64,000 nt of DNA from Lepiota brunneoincarnata (Eukaryota > Basidiomycota > Agaricomycetes > Agaricales > Agaricaceae), in contig JAEBUN010000002.1 of assembly GCA_023014365.1 (NCBI GenBank), forward strand, positions 2,356,001-2,420,000, given 5' to 3'. The notes below the pieces were generated by a model. The model was not told the origin of the DNA, made no database searches, and saw nothing but the letters and a program-made list of their open reading frames with translations. Shown one piece after another: positions 33,252 through 42,710 of the stretch. A program made the translations under genes and the position numbers. How positions within the stretch are numbered: the stretch's first letter is position 1; each line of letters begins with the position of its first letter.

Positions 33252-34468
33252 CAACCCCCTGACAGAACACTTCTTTAATTTGTGTAGTGGATCACCAATG
33301 CACAACCCCCTGATCCACTGCACACCTTCACTTATCCAACTTCCTATTCCATCATTTCCTTAAACCTATAAGATCACAGAACTTCTCCACCTTGACTTGG
33401 GCAAGAGGTTTTGTAAGCAGATCAGCTGGCATGTCATCAGTAGACAGGTGCTCAAGCTGTAGCTTTTTCATTGCCACCTTCTCCCTCAACCAATAATAAC
33501 CCATGTCCAAGTGTTTCATCCTCCCATGGTGATCAGGGTTTTTGGCAACAGACATTGCAGACTGGCTATCAGTGTATAGTACCGATGGGGCACATGGAGT
33601 ATATCCAAGCTCTCCTAGCAATTTTTGCATCCACAGGATTTCTTTTCCAGCTGCATTTCCAGCCACATACTCTGCTTCAGTAGTTGACTTGGTGACTACA
33701 GGTTGAAGCTTGCTTCTCCAACACACAACCCCCTGACCCAGCTTCACCAAATATCCTGTTGTGGATTTGCAAGAGTCCTTGTCTCCTCCATGATCAGCAT
33801 CACAATATGTCACAAACATCCTATCACCAATACTGGAGTCAGATCCATATGTGAGCTTATAGTCCAATGTACTCCTTAAGTATCGGAACAAGTGTTTAAC
33901 AGCTGACCAATGAGCCATTCCAGGGTTAGCATTGAAGCATGCTAGTACCCCTACAGCATAAGCAATGTCCAGACGTGTTGTAGTGGCCAAATACATGAGA
34001 GAGCCAACAGCATTCATGTAAGGGATATTAACCATCTTTTGCTTTTCCTCTGGAGTTTTTGGACAGTCATCTAGTGTAAGGACCTTATTAGGTATCATGG
34101 GTGTTGTTCGTGGTTTGCACTCTGTCATTCCAAACTCTTCCAACTTCTTTAGAATATATTGATGTTGGGACAGTGTCAATATGTGCTGTTGCCTATCTTG
34201 TTTGATTTCAACACCCAATAAGAACGATGTTTCACCTAGGTCCCTCAATTTGAAATGTGAAGATAATTCCTCCACAAACTGGTCCATTTTCTCAACAGAT
34301 TTTGATGCAATTGTGATGTCATCCACAAACACGGGGACGATTACCCGTACATCATCCTGGGCATAGAGGTAAACTGATGGATCACTGTGCAACCTATGGA
34401 AATTCATCCCTTCCATTACAGTTGCAAGTTTTTCACTCCACAGACGAGGTGACTGCTTTAACCCATAT

Positions 34469-35166
34469 TGTTATGAACAGTCCAGACCGGGAGGAACAAG
34501 AATTACTGTTCGACTTTACAAGATGGGTACAGGAGACTACAGACCAACTACGGGCACAAGAATACGAAGACGAGGAAGGGGAATACTACACCGCCATGCA
34601 GGACCTGGCGAGAGAAGCAGGAATGGAGATAACCTTAGAGGATATATTGGAATACCCCGAGGACGAGGAAGATAACCATGGATCAACCAATCCAACCTCC
34701 GATACGGATGGAAACACCGAGAGAATGGAGAGCGAGAATGGAGAAGACTCCATGGAGATACAATCGGGAGAAGGAGATTATGAGTCAGAGGAAAGCGATG
34801 GAACATCGCACAGCAGTAGCGAGAGTACTGACTCATTGTAATATAAATAACGCTAGGATGCCATCACCCAGGATGTGCATCATGGTCAGGACTGCGCACG
34901 ACCAGTAGAACAGCCAAGTAACCTATAACGAGTATATAGCATCTCATAGGTATATAAGGCCTGTACAAGTAGAGATTAAAGCCTCAAGCTTTAATCTTGT
35001 TAACAGCGGTCGTTTACCTCTCTGCCTTAACTTGGCGTCTTCCCTCATTATCTCATTGAGCGCGATCCACTAAGCTCTATAAGGCCAACCGTCTCGGACA
35101 CCTTGTAGAGTGATTGAAGGCCGTCTCCAGTTATCCTCGGATACAGAAGGAGCACGGATCATAACA
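34469..35166 (+). repeat. gypsy 5′ LTR
   Basis: 698 bp, TGTTATGAACAG to GATCATAACA. It contains a copy of the ORF3 C-terminus with stop codon in its first 370 bp, a TATATAAG box at 34,951 and a 10-bp inverted repeat AGATTAAAGC/GCTTTAATCT (34,973-34,997). Confidence 0.97.
34951..34957 (+). promoter_or_regulatory. TATA box of the gypsy LTR
   Basis: TATATAA, 35 bp before AAGCTTTAATCT at 34,986-34,997, the sequence complementary to the primer site. This places the expected transcript start at or near that 12-mer. The same box is at 42,495-42,501 in the 3′ LTR. Confidence 0.6.
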
Positions 35167-35168
35167 TT

Positions 35169-35180
35169 AGATTAAAGCTT
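35169..35180 (+). other. gypsy primer-binding site, self-complementary (Tf1-like)
   Basis: AGATTAAAGCTT begins two bases after the 5′ LTR and is the exact reverse complement of AAGCTTTAATCT inside the LTR, at the predicted 5′ end of the RNA. This matches the self-priming layout known for Tf1/sushi elements, where the RNA 5′ end folds onto the primer site. Confidence 0.65.
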
Positions 35181-35356
35181 CCTTTGGACAACTTCCATCG
35201 TACACCCCGTGGTATCGGTACGCCTTGTCGCTACCCTTCCACACCGGCAGACGATACGCTTTATCGCTATCCGAGTGCCAACCGTATCTGACGACACGCC
35301 TTGTCGCTGTCCGGTGATACACCCCCGTAGAGCAGGCCACCATACCCTCTGCACCC

Positions 35357-36093
35357 TTGGTCAGACGCACCGAAAGCGTTGATAGGTCATCCACACCTTT
35401 AAGTGTTGATTGGGATAACGCACCCGTAAGCGTTGTATACAGGTCATCCGCACCTTCAAGCGTCGATTGGGATAACGCACCCGCAAGCGTTGTTTATTCA
35501 CCCTCACCTTCACCTTCGACTTCTTCCCTCTTCACCCTGTCTACAAACCGAAACGACCCCCTTGCCACCGACTACGAAGAATCCAACAGTTCTGACTGGT
35601 CGACAACCGACTCCGAACCCGACTTCACACCCCCTCCACCACGGACCCTAAAAAGAAAACAAAACCTATACCCCTCACTCGTTCACCCTCTGGTTCCGCA
35701 CCGTACCCTACACAACCTACTGAGAGAGTTCAACGTCGAACAGAAGACCCAGGATACCCAGCACCCCCAGCATCAGTTCTTCAATCCCTACCTAAACAAC
35801 CACCACCTGAAAGAACTGCCACCTCTACCCGCTCAAAGCTCGGGGAGCCGATTCATAGAACATCTACCCCATCCTCCGGTCCTCAACCCTCATCAAGTAC
35901 AAGAACTAGCGACAACACTTCGCAACAGAAACCCCCAAGAACATTCTCACCCCTCACATCACCACTTGGATCACCGGTACACTCACCGCCTCGATCCAGT
36001 TCCCCTGTACAATCCGAACCATCCGAAGTTAGCCCCACTACCGGGTCTATTCACACTTCCGACGAGGAATCCACAACCTCTGACACTAACAAT
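35357..36093 (+). CDS. gypsy leader ORF / possible N-terminal part of gag
   Basis: Frame 2 opens at ATG 35357 and reads a 57-bp tandem repeat (35,384-35,497) encoding SSAPSSVDWDNAPASVVY-type units, then an acidic stretch SNSSDWSTTDSEPDFTPPPP. Frame 2 stays open to 37,123. The gag frame (frame 1) is also open upstream of the gag ATG back to a TGA near 35,596, giving a Ser/Pro-rich sequence ending SDEESTTSDTNN just before gag. The protein may start in frame 2 and pass into frame 1 by an intron or frameshift around 35,600-35,650. The part of frame 2 beneath gag is probably only a shadow. Confidence 0.45.
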
Positions 36094-37218
36094 ATGGCCT
36101 CCTCCGCAAAAATTAACACACCCCCAACCTTTAATGGAGAGACCGACTACTTCCGCCTCTGGAAGGATGCAGTACAACTATACATCGATGCAAAGCCAGG
36201 AGCCTTTCCCGATGACAAGACCAAGATACAATTCGCCCTTTCATACATGTCCACCGGCCCCGCCGCAACATGGAGAGGAGCATTCTTGGAATCAAACAAA
36301 GAACTTGATGGAAGCCAGACCCTTCCGACATGGAAGAAATTTCTCGAAGGACTCGATACATCCTTCGCCCCAAACAATGTCCCCGCCGATGCAATGGACA
36401 GAATCCGCCACCTCAAACAGAATGGACGATATATCGATGATTACATATCCCAGTTCCAGATACTTGCCTATCAGGCCGACCTTGGAGATGGAGTGGCGGC
36501 GGTCAACTATTTCAAGAACGGGCTGGATCGCCCCGTCGCAATCAAGACAATTAGCCTCAATCCAGGAAACAAACTCAGCGACTGGTTCAAACAAGCTCGA
36601 ACAGCATATCAAATACTACAAACTCAACGCGACTATATGCAAACTCGAGGAACTCCCTCGTTTCCAACGACTTCGCGCACTCGCCCATTTAAAGGGAAAA
36701 GAAATGCTTTTACGCGCCGTGTCCCACTGCCCTATCAAGCAACAGACCCTAACGCAATGGATATTGACCAACTCGCCGAAGCAGTCTACAACCTCGACTT
36801 TGAGGACGAGCCAGATCTACTCGCCGAGGAAGCTGATGAAGACGAGGAGACCAAAGAAGACAGACTCCACCAGTTGGTACAAGAACGCACCCGCGAAGCC
36901 CTCAATGCAATCCTCACGGACGCCCAAAGAAAGGATCTCAAAGAAAAGAGATGCTTCAACTGCCGCAAGACTGGACACTTCGCCCGCGAATGCCCCACCA
37001 AGAAGACAATATATCGCCGATCCGAATTACCCCGCAATTTGGATGCCAGAAACCGGTCAAATGCGATATCCAGAAGAAGACAAGCAAGTTATAGGAAGAA
37101 GAATTCCCTATACAACATACTAGAAGATGCAACCGACGAGGAAGTCGAGGACATCTACGAACATTTTGCAAATGAATCCAACCACCCAGATGCCCCTCTG
37201 GTTAAGGATTTTGCCTAA
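36094..37218 (+). CDS. gypsy gag (capsid and nucleocapsid)
   Basis: 374 codons. The capsid region has the retrotransposon gag motif FNGETDYFRLWKDAVQLYID, YMSTGPAATWRGAF, RIRHLKQNGRYIDDYISQFQ and LGDGVAAVNYFKNGL. A canonical CCHC knuckle, CFNCRKTGHFAREC (C-x2-C-x4-H-x4-C), lies near the C-terminus. It ends in TAA at 37,218. No disruption is seen. Pol follows in the -1 frame. Confidence 0.92.
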   Translation: MASSAKINTPPTFNGETDYFRLWKDAVQLYIDAKPGAFPDDKTKIQFALSYMSTGPAATWRGAFLESNKELDGSQTLPTWKKFLEGLDTSFAPNNVPADAMDRIRHLKQNGRYIDDYISQFQILAYQADLGDGVAAVNYFKNGLDRPVAIKTISLNPGNKLSDWFKQARTAYQILQTQRDYMQTRGTPSFPTTSRTRPFKGKRNAFTRRVPLPYQATDPNAMDIDQLAEAVYNLDFEDEPDLLAEEADEDEETKEDRLHQLVQERTREALNAILTDAQRKDLKEKRCFNCRKTGHFARECPTKKTIYRRSELPRNLDARNRSNAISRRRQASYRKKNSLYNILEDATDEEVEDIYEHFANESNHPDAPLVKDFA

Positions 37219-37379
37219 GGAGACTAGCCACCACGTCTAGCCCTCCACAAAGACCTCCTTCCCTTTCCTATTCACAAAATGATATTAATGTTGTAAAATT
37301 ACAGGAATCGTCAGCACGCGTAATACATCTACCCTGTCGAATCCGAAAACACAAGTTCACTAAGGAAGGACCCGAAAGC

Positions 37380-40300
37380 ATGGAACTACTCGCCCTACTC
37401 GACTCAGGAGCAGCAGGAAACTTCATTGACCCCGGAATGGTCAAACAACATTCATTCAAAACAACACCCCTCGATCGACCCATCGAAGTACGAAATGCCG
37501 ATGGATCTGTTAATGAAAATGGAACAGCCACCCACTACACGACCCTCAACCTAACGGTTAATGGGAAGAATATGGAGATCAAACCAAAAGTAGTCTCCCT
37601 CGGAAGCCCAAGACTCATCCTTGGATTCCCTTGGCTTGCAGAACACAACCCAGACATCGACTGGGATGCCAAACAACTACGCTGGAGAAACGAACGTTGG
37701 GACAACACTATATTCCGAGAACTCATCCAATCCATGGAACCCGACTGGATCTACAACGACCAACTCAACCACATCTCCACACTAGAGCCCACAAGCTTCG
37801 AAGAAATCAACTTCAAAGCCTCCGCATCGCAATTCCTTGCCGTACAACACGGAGAAAAGAAAAACGACGACCCAAGAAAAGTTGTACCCACGGAATTCCA
37901 CGAATACCTCCCAGTATTTAGCAAGAAACAAGCCGAACGATTCCCCCCACAACGACCATGGGATCACAAAATTGAACTCAAGGAATCATTCAAACCAATT
38001 GCCATGAAGTCTTACCGACTCTCCCTCAATGAAGAAAAGGAACTCGACACGTTCCTAGAAGAAAACCTTCAAAAGGGATACATTCGACCATCCGAATCGC
38101 CAATGGCATCACCTTTCTTCTTTGTAGGAAAGAAAGACGGAAAACTACGCCCCTGTCAAGACTACAGATACCTCAACGAGCACACCGTCAAAAATGCATA
38201 CAACCTCCCCCTCATCTCTCATATTCTCGACAAACTCCGAGGATCAAAATACTTTACCAAACTCGACGTACGAGCAGGATACAACAACATCCGCATACGC
38301 AAAGGAGATGAATGGAAAGGAGCCTTCAGGACACCCCGAGGATTATTCGAACCCACGGTTATGTTCTTTGGAATGTGTAACTCCCCAGCAACATTCCAAA
38401 CCATGATGGACTCATTATTTCGAAAACTCATCGACAACGGAGGAGTAATCGTTTACATGGACGACATCCTCATTCACGCAAAAACAAAGCAAGAACTTAG
38501 ACGCCTCACAAGAGAAGTACTCAAGATACTCAAAGACAACGATCTATACCTCAAAACCGAGAAATGCGAATTCGAACGACAACGACTCGAATATCTAGGA
38601 GTTATTATCACTCCCGACTCAGTTTCGATGGACCCAGCAAAGCTCAAAGGCATCGCTGAATGGCCAACACCAACTACCCCACGCGACGTACGAAAATTCA
38701 TAGGATTTTGCAACTTCTATCGAAAATTCATACACCAATACGCCACATGGGCAAAATCCCTCAATGCCCTAATGTCCAAAACCAAGAAATTTGAATGGAC
38801 AGAAGAGTGCCAGAACGCCTTCGATACTCTCAAGAGGAAATTCCAAAGCGAACCGGTATTAATGGTCCCCGACCGAGACAAACCCTTCGAAATCGAATGC
38901 GATGCATCACTATTTGCATCAGGAGCAGTCCTACTTCAACGCGACAACAATGGAATTAAACACCCAGTCGCATACTTCTCAAAAGGATTCTCACCAGCCG
39001 AACGCAACTATCATTGCTCCGAACAGGAACTCTTCGCCATTATCCGAGCACTCAAAGAATGGCGCCACCACATAGAAGGATCATCACACAAGACCATCGT
39101 ATGGTCAGATCACGACAACCTCCGCCGCTGGAGAAAACCTGAAGACCTCAGCAGAAGACAAGCCCGATGGATTGCCTACATGCAACGATTTGACATCGAA
39201 ATCCGACATATCCCTGGAAAGAAAAATGGACCAGCAGACGCCCTTTCCAGACGACCCGATCATGAACCCAAGACAAGAGACAACAAACAGGTCGTTGCAC
39301 TCCCTGACAAATTCTTCACCCCAGAACAGCCACAACATATCCACATTATCGACGAAAACACTAAAAAGGAAATAAAAGAGCTGTGGAAGAAGAAGAAACA
39401 GACCGACATCGCCCAAGAAGACGACTCAGGACACCCACGCATTCAAGGAAAGCTATTTATACCACAAGATCTACACCTCAGACGCCGCTTACTGCAAAGA
39501 GTACATGACTCACCTACCGCAGGACACCCTGGAATCGCAGAAACAACTAGAAAACTCCAGGAATACGCCTACTGGCCCGGGATGCGATCATTTGTCAAAA
39601 ACTACGTCAAAGGATGTGGTGCTTGCCAACAATACAAGATCAATCGCCACCCCCTAAAACCACCGCTTCAACCTATCCCTGGACCCCGTTCTACCCGTCC
39701 ATTCTCGAACATCTCGATGGATCTTATCACAGACCTACCCCCGGACGGACCCCATGATTCTATACTGGTCGTGGTCGACCAGCTTACGAAGGGGATAATT
39801 CTAGAACCTACTGCGAAAACAGCCAACGCGGACAAGATCGCCGAAATTCTTATCAAACGACTATTCTCTAGATTTGGCCTTCCCGAGAAAGTTCTCAGTG
39901 ATCGCGACCCCAGATTCGCTGCCAAATCCATGAAAGAATTCTACAAACAACTCGGAATCGAACAAGCACTCTCTACCGCCTACCACCCCCAGACAGACGG
40001 ACAAACAGAGCGATTCAATCAAGAAATAGAACTCTACCTTGGCATCTATTGCTCATCGAACCCGAACAAATGGGTAAAGGCACTCCCACTCCTGGAATAT
40101 GTCCACAACTCGAAAACACACGCTGAACACCAACATACCCCATTTGAACTCCTCTATGGATCAAGCCCCAAAGGATTTCCGACCTCCGAGGAGCCAACGA
40201 ACATTCCAGCAATAGGAGAGAAGTTTAAATACCTCGCCAAGATACGCCAAGAAGCCCAAGCTGCGCATGAACAAGCCAGACTAAAAATGGCTGCAAGATA

Positions 40301-40874
40301 TAACCGGCCAGATATCAATCTAAAAATTGGACAGAAGGTTTGGCTCGACAACCGCAACCTCCCAATTCAGTACGCCTCAAAGAAACTGGCCCAACGCCGA
40401 GAAGGTCCCTTCACCATAACAAGAAAACTCGGACCTGTTACCTACGAACTAAAATTACCCATCAAATGGAAGATCCACAACAAGTTTCATGCGAGCCTCC
40501 TAATGCCTGCAGAAGAGAACGACACACATGGGGAATACAACGCAGCCCCACCACCCGACCTTGTAAATGGAGAAGAAGAATACGAGGTTGAGTCAATACT
40601 GCGCCACAGAAAATTCCGGAACAAGTATCAATTCCTAGTCAGATGGAAAGGATACCTTCCCACCGAGGATTCCTGGGAGCCAGAAGCAAACCTGGAAAAC
40701 GCCAAGGAAGTCATTGAAGAATATAAAAGGGCCCACAAATTAGACAACCCCACCAATGACCCAACCACCCAACACTCGAACAACCACTCCAGACCTCCCA
40801 GAGCCAGACAACGATGGACGCCTTCTCATCCGGGAAAGAATCATATCCCTGGCGAACCGCGTCGAAGGAAATAG
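37380..40874 (+). CDS. gypsy pol: protease, RT, RNase H, integrase, chromodomain
   Basis: 1,164 codons from the first ATG, but the frame is open back to 37,202 and probably joins gag by a -1 shift. Protease LLDSGAAGNFIDPG; RT LDVRAGYNNIRIRKGDEWKG and VIVYMDDILIHAKT (catalytic YMDD); RNase H FEIECDASLFASGAVLLQ and CSEQELFAIIRALKEWRHH; integrase HHCC zinc finger (HDSPTAGHPGIAETT, GCGACQQYK) and DDE core (SMDLITDLPPDG, VLSDRDPRFAAKSMKEFYKQ, YHPQTDGQTERFNQEIELYL). The C-terminal chromodomain YEVESILRHRKFRNKYQFLV plus RWKGYLPTEDSWEPEANL suggests targeting to methylated histone tails. All catalytic motifs are intact. Confidence 0.96.
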   Translation: MELLALLDSGAAGNFIDPGMVKQHSFKTTPLDRPIEVRNADGSVNENGTATHYTTLNLTVNGKNMEIKPKVVSLGSPRLILGFPWLAEHNPDIDWDAKQLRWRNERWDNTIFRELIQSMEPDWIYNDQLNHISTLEPTSFEEINFKASASQFLAVQHGEKKNDDPRKVVPTEFHEYLPVFSKKQAERFPPQRPWDHKIELKESFKPIAMKSYRLSLNEEKELDTFLEENLQKGYIRPSESPMASPFFFVGKKDGKLRPCQDYRYLNEHTVKNAYNLPLISHILDKLRGSKYFTKLDVRAGYNNIRIRKGDEWKGAFRTPRGLFEPTVMFFGMCNSPATFQTMMDSLFRKLIDNGGVIVYMDDILIHAKTKQELRRLTREVLKILKDNDLYLKTEKCEFERQRLEYLGVIITPDSVSMDPAKLKGIAEWPTPTTPRDVRKFIGFCNFYRKFIHQYATWAKSLNALMSKTKKFEWTEECQNAFDTLKRKFQSEPVLMVPDRDKPFEIECDASLFASGAVLLQRDNNGIKHPVAYFSKGFSPAERNYHCSEQELFAIIRALKEWRHHIEGSSHKTIVWSDHDNLRRWRKPEDLSRRQARWIAYMQRFDIEIRHIPGKKNGPADALSRRPDHEPKTRDNKQVVALPDKFFTPEQPQHIHIIDENTKKEIKELWKKKKQTDIAQEDDSGHPRIQGKLFIPQDLHLRRRLLQRVHDSPTAGHPGIAETTRKLQEYAYWPGMRSFVKNYVKGCGACQQYKINRHPLKPPLQPIPGPRSTRPFSNISMDLITDLPPDGPHDSILVVVDQLTKGIILEPTAKTANADKIAEILIKRLFSRFGLPEKVLSDRDPRFAAKSMKEFYKQLGIEQALSTAYHPQTDGQTERFNQEIELYLGIYCSSNPNKWVKALPLLEYVHNSKTHAEHQHTPFELLYGSSPKGFPTSEEPTNIPAIGEKFKYLAKIRQEAQAAHEQARLKMAARYNRPDINLKIGQKVWLDNRNLPIQYASKKLAQRREGPFTITRKLGPVTYELKLPIKWKIHNKFHASLLMPAEENDTHGEYNAAPPPDLVNGEEEYEVESILRHRKFRNKYQFLVRWKGYLPTEDSWEPEANLENAKEVIEEYKRAHKLDNPTNDPTTQHSNNHSRPPRARQRWTPSHPGKNHIPGEPRRRK

Positions 40875-41970
40875 CCAACCTAACCCTGCCACCAATACCG
40901 TTGACAACCAACCAGACAGGACCAACAGTCCTTATATCATCCGGCATACCTTCCTTCCCTCCAACCAACCCGAGATACGATCCATCCTTCTACACGAAGT
41001 TCCCTTTCATATTACCGGAACCCGTCTTAAACGCAGTCCAGCGATGGTACCCCTGGTCGACACCTGCTGGAAGACATTTACTGCTCTTCTGTATCACAAG
41101 CGCCTCGTCCACGACCGAGCAACAGAATTCGAAAAACTATGCGCCACTATTCTTTCTAGCGCAACAGAGGAACAGGACCGCAATACCATTTCTGCCATGC
41201 TATCAACCGCTCTCACCGAATTCCCGTTCGAGAGTCCGATCCCAAGCCCAAGCAATGGAAGCGGAAGTCAGGACCGCCCTATCCTACCTATCGGGACCAC
41301 CACCCAACCTTCCAACCCTCCCATGGTGGATACGAGTAACCAACCATCAAGTGTTGTACAAGCTATATCTGCTTCTAATGACGCCCCCATCGGGACTACC
41401 ACCACTCACCTATCCGCCACCCGAACTCGCTGCAATTGCTGCCGTCGATTCGGCCATATCAAAGCAGGATGCCCGCGCTACCAATGTCGATATTGTCGAA
41501 AGATTGCCCCAGGCCATTACGAGAAGCACTGCGAGAGAAACCCTTACCAGCATCAACCCGCAAGTATGGTACCTGGCCTGTATCGCCGCCCACGAGGAAT
41601 ACCAAGCAGAGCTCGATCCCTCACACGCGAAACCACAAACAACAATATTCGACACATTGTTGCAAGCACCGAACAGCGCCCCGCTTCAACCAGACCCCTC
41701 CGCACCCGAATTCAAAATGCCCCCATCGTCATTCCGACCACCAACGCCACCACCACATCTGCTAGTGGAAGCCACCGACTTCCTGAATCGATCCTTCGGC
41801 ACACCCGCCACCATTCACTCCAGAGAACCCATCGTCATCGACCTCACCCAAGACCCGCCATCCCCAGACCACCAAGCTACCGAAGCGACTCCCCAGAACC
41901 CGACCCATACTTCGACTGGGACCCCATCGCCGAGTCAAACATTACAGGAGAGCCTGTCGGACTATACTGA
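40756..41970 (+). CDS. gypsy ORF3, N-terminal frame with double zinc knuckle
   Basis: 404 codons starting inside the end of pol (119-bp overlap) in a different frame. A helical region (DGRLLIRERIISLANRVE, HDRATEFEKLCATILSS) is followed by CNCCRRFGHIKAGC, a canonical C-x2-C-x4-H-x4-C knuckle, and CRYCRKIAPGHYEKHC, a C-x2-C-x6-H-x4-C variant. Cys pairs of this type also occur in basidiomycete proteins near retroelements, as far as I recall. After about 41,550 this frame becomes Arg-rich and less protein-like, while the overlapping frame looks better, so a frame switch is likely. A nucleic-acid-binding role is inferred from the knuckles only. Confidence 0.6.
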   Translation: MTQPPNTRTTTPDLPEPDNDGRLLIRERIISLANRVEGNSQPNPATNTVDNQPDRTNSPYIIRHTFLPSNQPEIRSILLHEVPFHITGTRLKRSPAMVPLVDTCWKTFTALLYHKRLVHDRATEFEKLCATILSSATEEQDRNTISAMLSTALTEFPFESPIPSPSNGSGSQDRPILPIGTTTQPSNPPMVDTSNQPSSVVQAISASNDAPIGTTTTHLSATRTRCNCCRRFGHIKAGCPRYQCRYCRKIAPGHYEKHCERNPYQHQPASMVPGLYRRPRGIPSRARSLTRETTNNNIRHIVASTEQRPASTRPLRTRIQNAPIVIPTTNATTTSASGSHRLPESILRHTRHHSLQRTHRHRPHPRPAIPRPPSYRSDSPEPDPYFDWDPIAESNITGEPVGLY

Positions 41971-42385
41971 GGATATGTCTGATGAGGACATCAGACCTTA
42001 CGAAGGGGATAATGTTATGAACAGTCCAGACCGGGAGGAACAAGAATTACTGTTCGACTTTACAAGATGGGTACAGGAGACTACAGACCAACTACGGGCA
42101 CAAGAATACGAAGACGAGGAAGGGGAATACTACACCGCCATGCAGGACCTGGCGAGAGAAGCAGGAATGGAGATAACCTTAGAGGATATATTGGAATACC
42201 CCGAGGACGAGGAAGATAACCATGGATCAACCAATCCAACCTCCGATACGGATGGAAACACCGAGAGAATGGAGAGCGAGAATGGAGAAGACTCCATGGA
42301 GATACAATCGGGAGAAGGAGATTATGAGTCAGAGGAAAGCGATGGAACATCGCACAGCAGTAGCGAGAGTACTGACTCATTGTAA
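40814..42385 (+). CDS. gypsy ORF3, C-terminal frame ending in the 3′ LTR
   Basis: 523-codon ORF in a second frame over the same DNA. Its first ~245 codons are probably a shadow of the knuckle frame. From ~41,590 it is coherent: a helix, Pro-rich linker, PIVIDLTQDPPSPDH (a SUMO-interaction-like VIDLT motif), LSDYTEDMSDEDIRPYEGDN, then crossing the LTR border at 42,013 into an acidic tail (ELLFDFTRWVQETTDQLRAQ, EDILEYPEDEEDNHG, ending SSESTDSL). A candidate intron at 41,564-41,606 (GTATGG...CCAAG, 43 nt) would join the knuckle frame to this one in phase; a +1 shift would do the same. Confidence 0.55.
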   Translation: MDAFSSGKESYPWRTASKEIANLTLPPIPLTTNQTGPTVLISSGIPSFPPTNPRYDPSFYTKFPFILPEPVLNAVQRWYPWSTPAGRHLLLFCITSASSTTEQQNSKNYAPLFFLAQQRNRTAIPFLPCYQPLSPNSRSRVRSQAQAMEAEVRTALSYLSGPPPNLPTLPWWIRVTNHQVLYKLYLLLMTPPSGLPPLTYPPPELAAIAAVDSAISKQDARATNVDIVERLPQAITRSTARETLTSINPQVWYLACIAAHEEYQAELDPSHAKPQTTIFDTLLQAPNSAPLQPDPSAPEFKMPPSSFRPPTPPPHLLVEATDFLNRSFGTPATIHSREPIVIDLTQDPPSPDHQATEATPQNPTHTSTGTPSPSQTLQESLSDYTEDMSDEDIRPYEGDNVMNSPDREEQELLFDFTRWVQETTDQLRAQEYEDEEGEYYTAMQDLAREAGMEITLEDILEYPEDEEDNHGSTNPTSDTDGNTERMESENGEDSMEIQSGEGDYESEESDGTSHSSSESTDSL

Positions 42386-42710
42386 TATAAATAACGCTAG
42401 GATGCCATCACCCAGGATGTGCATCATGGTCAGGACTGCGCACGACCAGTAGAACAGCCAAGTAACCTATAACGAGTATATAGCATCTCATAGGTATATA
42501 AGGCCTGTACAAGTAGAGATTAAAGCCTCAAGCTTTAATCTTGTTAACAGCGGTCGTTTACCTCTCTGCCTTAACTTGGCGTCTTCCCTTGTTATCTCAT
42601 TGAGCGCGATCCACTAAGCTCTATAAGGCCAACCGTCTCGGACACCTTGTAGAGTGATTGAAGGCCGTCTCCAGTTATCCTCGGATACAGAAGGAGCACG
42701 GATCATAACA
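42013..42710 (+). repeat. gypsy 3′ LTR
   Basis: 698 bp. Differs from the 5′ copy only where CCCTTGTTATC stands for CCCTCATTATC. Holds the ORF3 stop at 42,385 and the same TATA box and inverted repeat as the 5′ LTR. Confidence 0.97.

Larger units (their letters stand above)
34469..42710 (+). mobile_element. chromodomain Ty3/gypsy retrotransposon (chromovirus), young
   Basis: 8.24 kb with 698-bp LTRs that differ only at one dinucleotide, and a perfect 5-bp duplication CATAT at 34,464-34,468 and 42,711-42,715. It lies opposite to the host copia element. Gag and pol are open. It carries a Tf1-like self-complementary primer site, a polypurine run (GAAGGGGA) before the 3′ LTR and an extra 3′ ORF that reads into that LTR. 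Its insertion splits the copia RT between KLNKSLY and GLKQSPRLW. Confidence 0.96.

Noticed and set aside
34377..34841. 154-codon plus-strand gene at the gypsy left border
   Set aside because: It joins copia antisense sequence to the LTR copy of the ORF3 tail; it is not a real gene.
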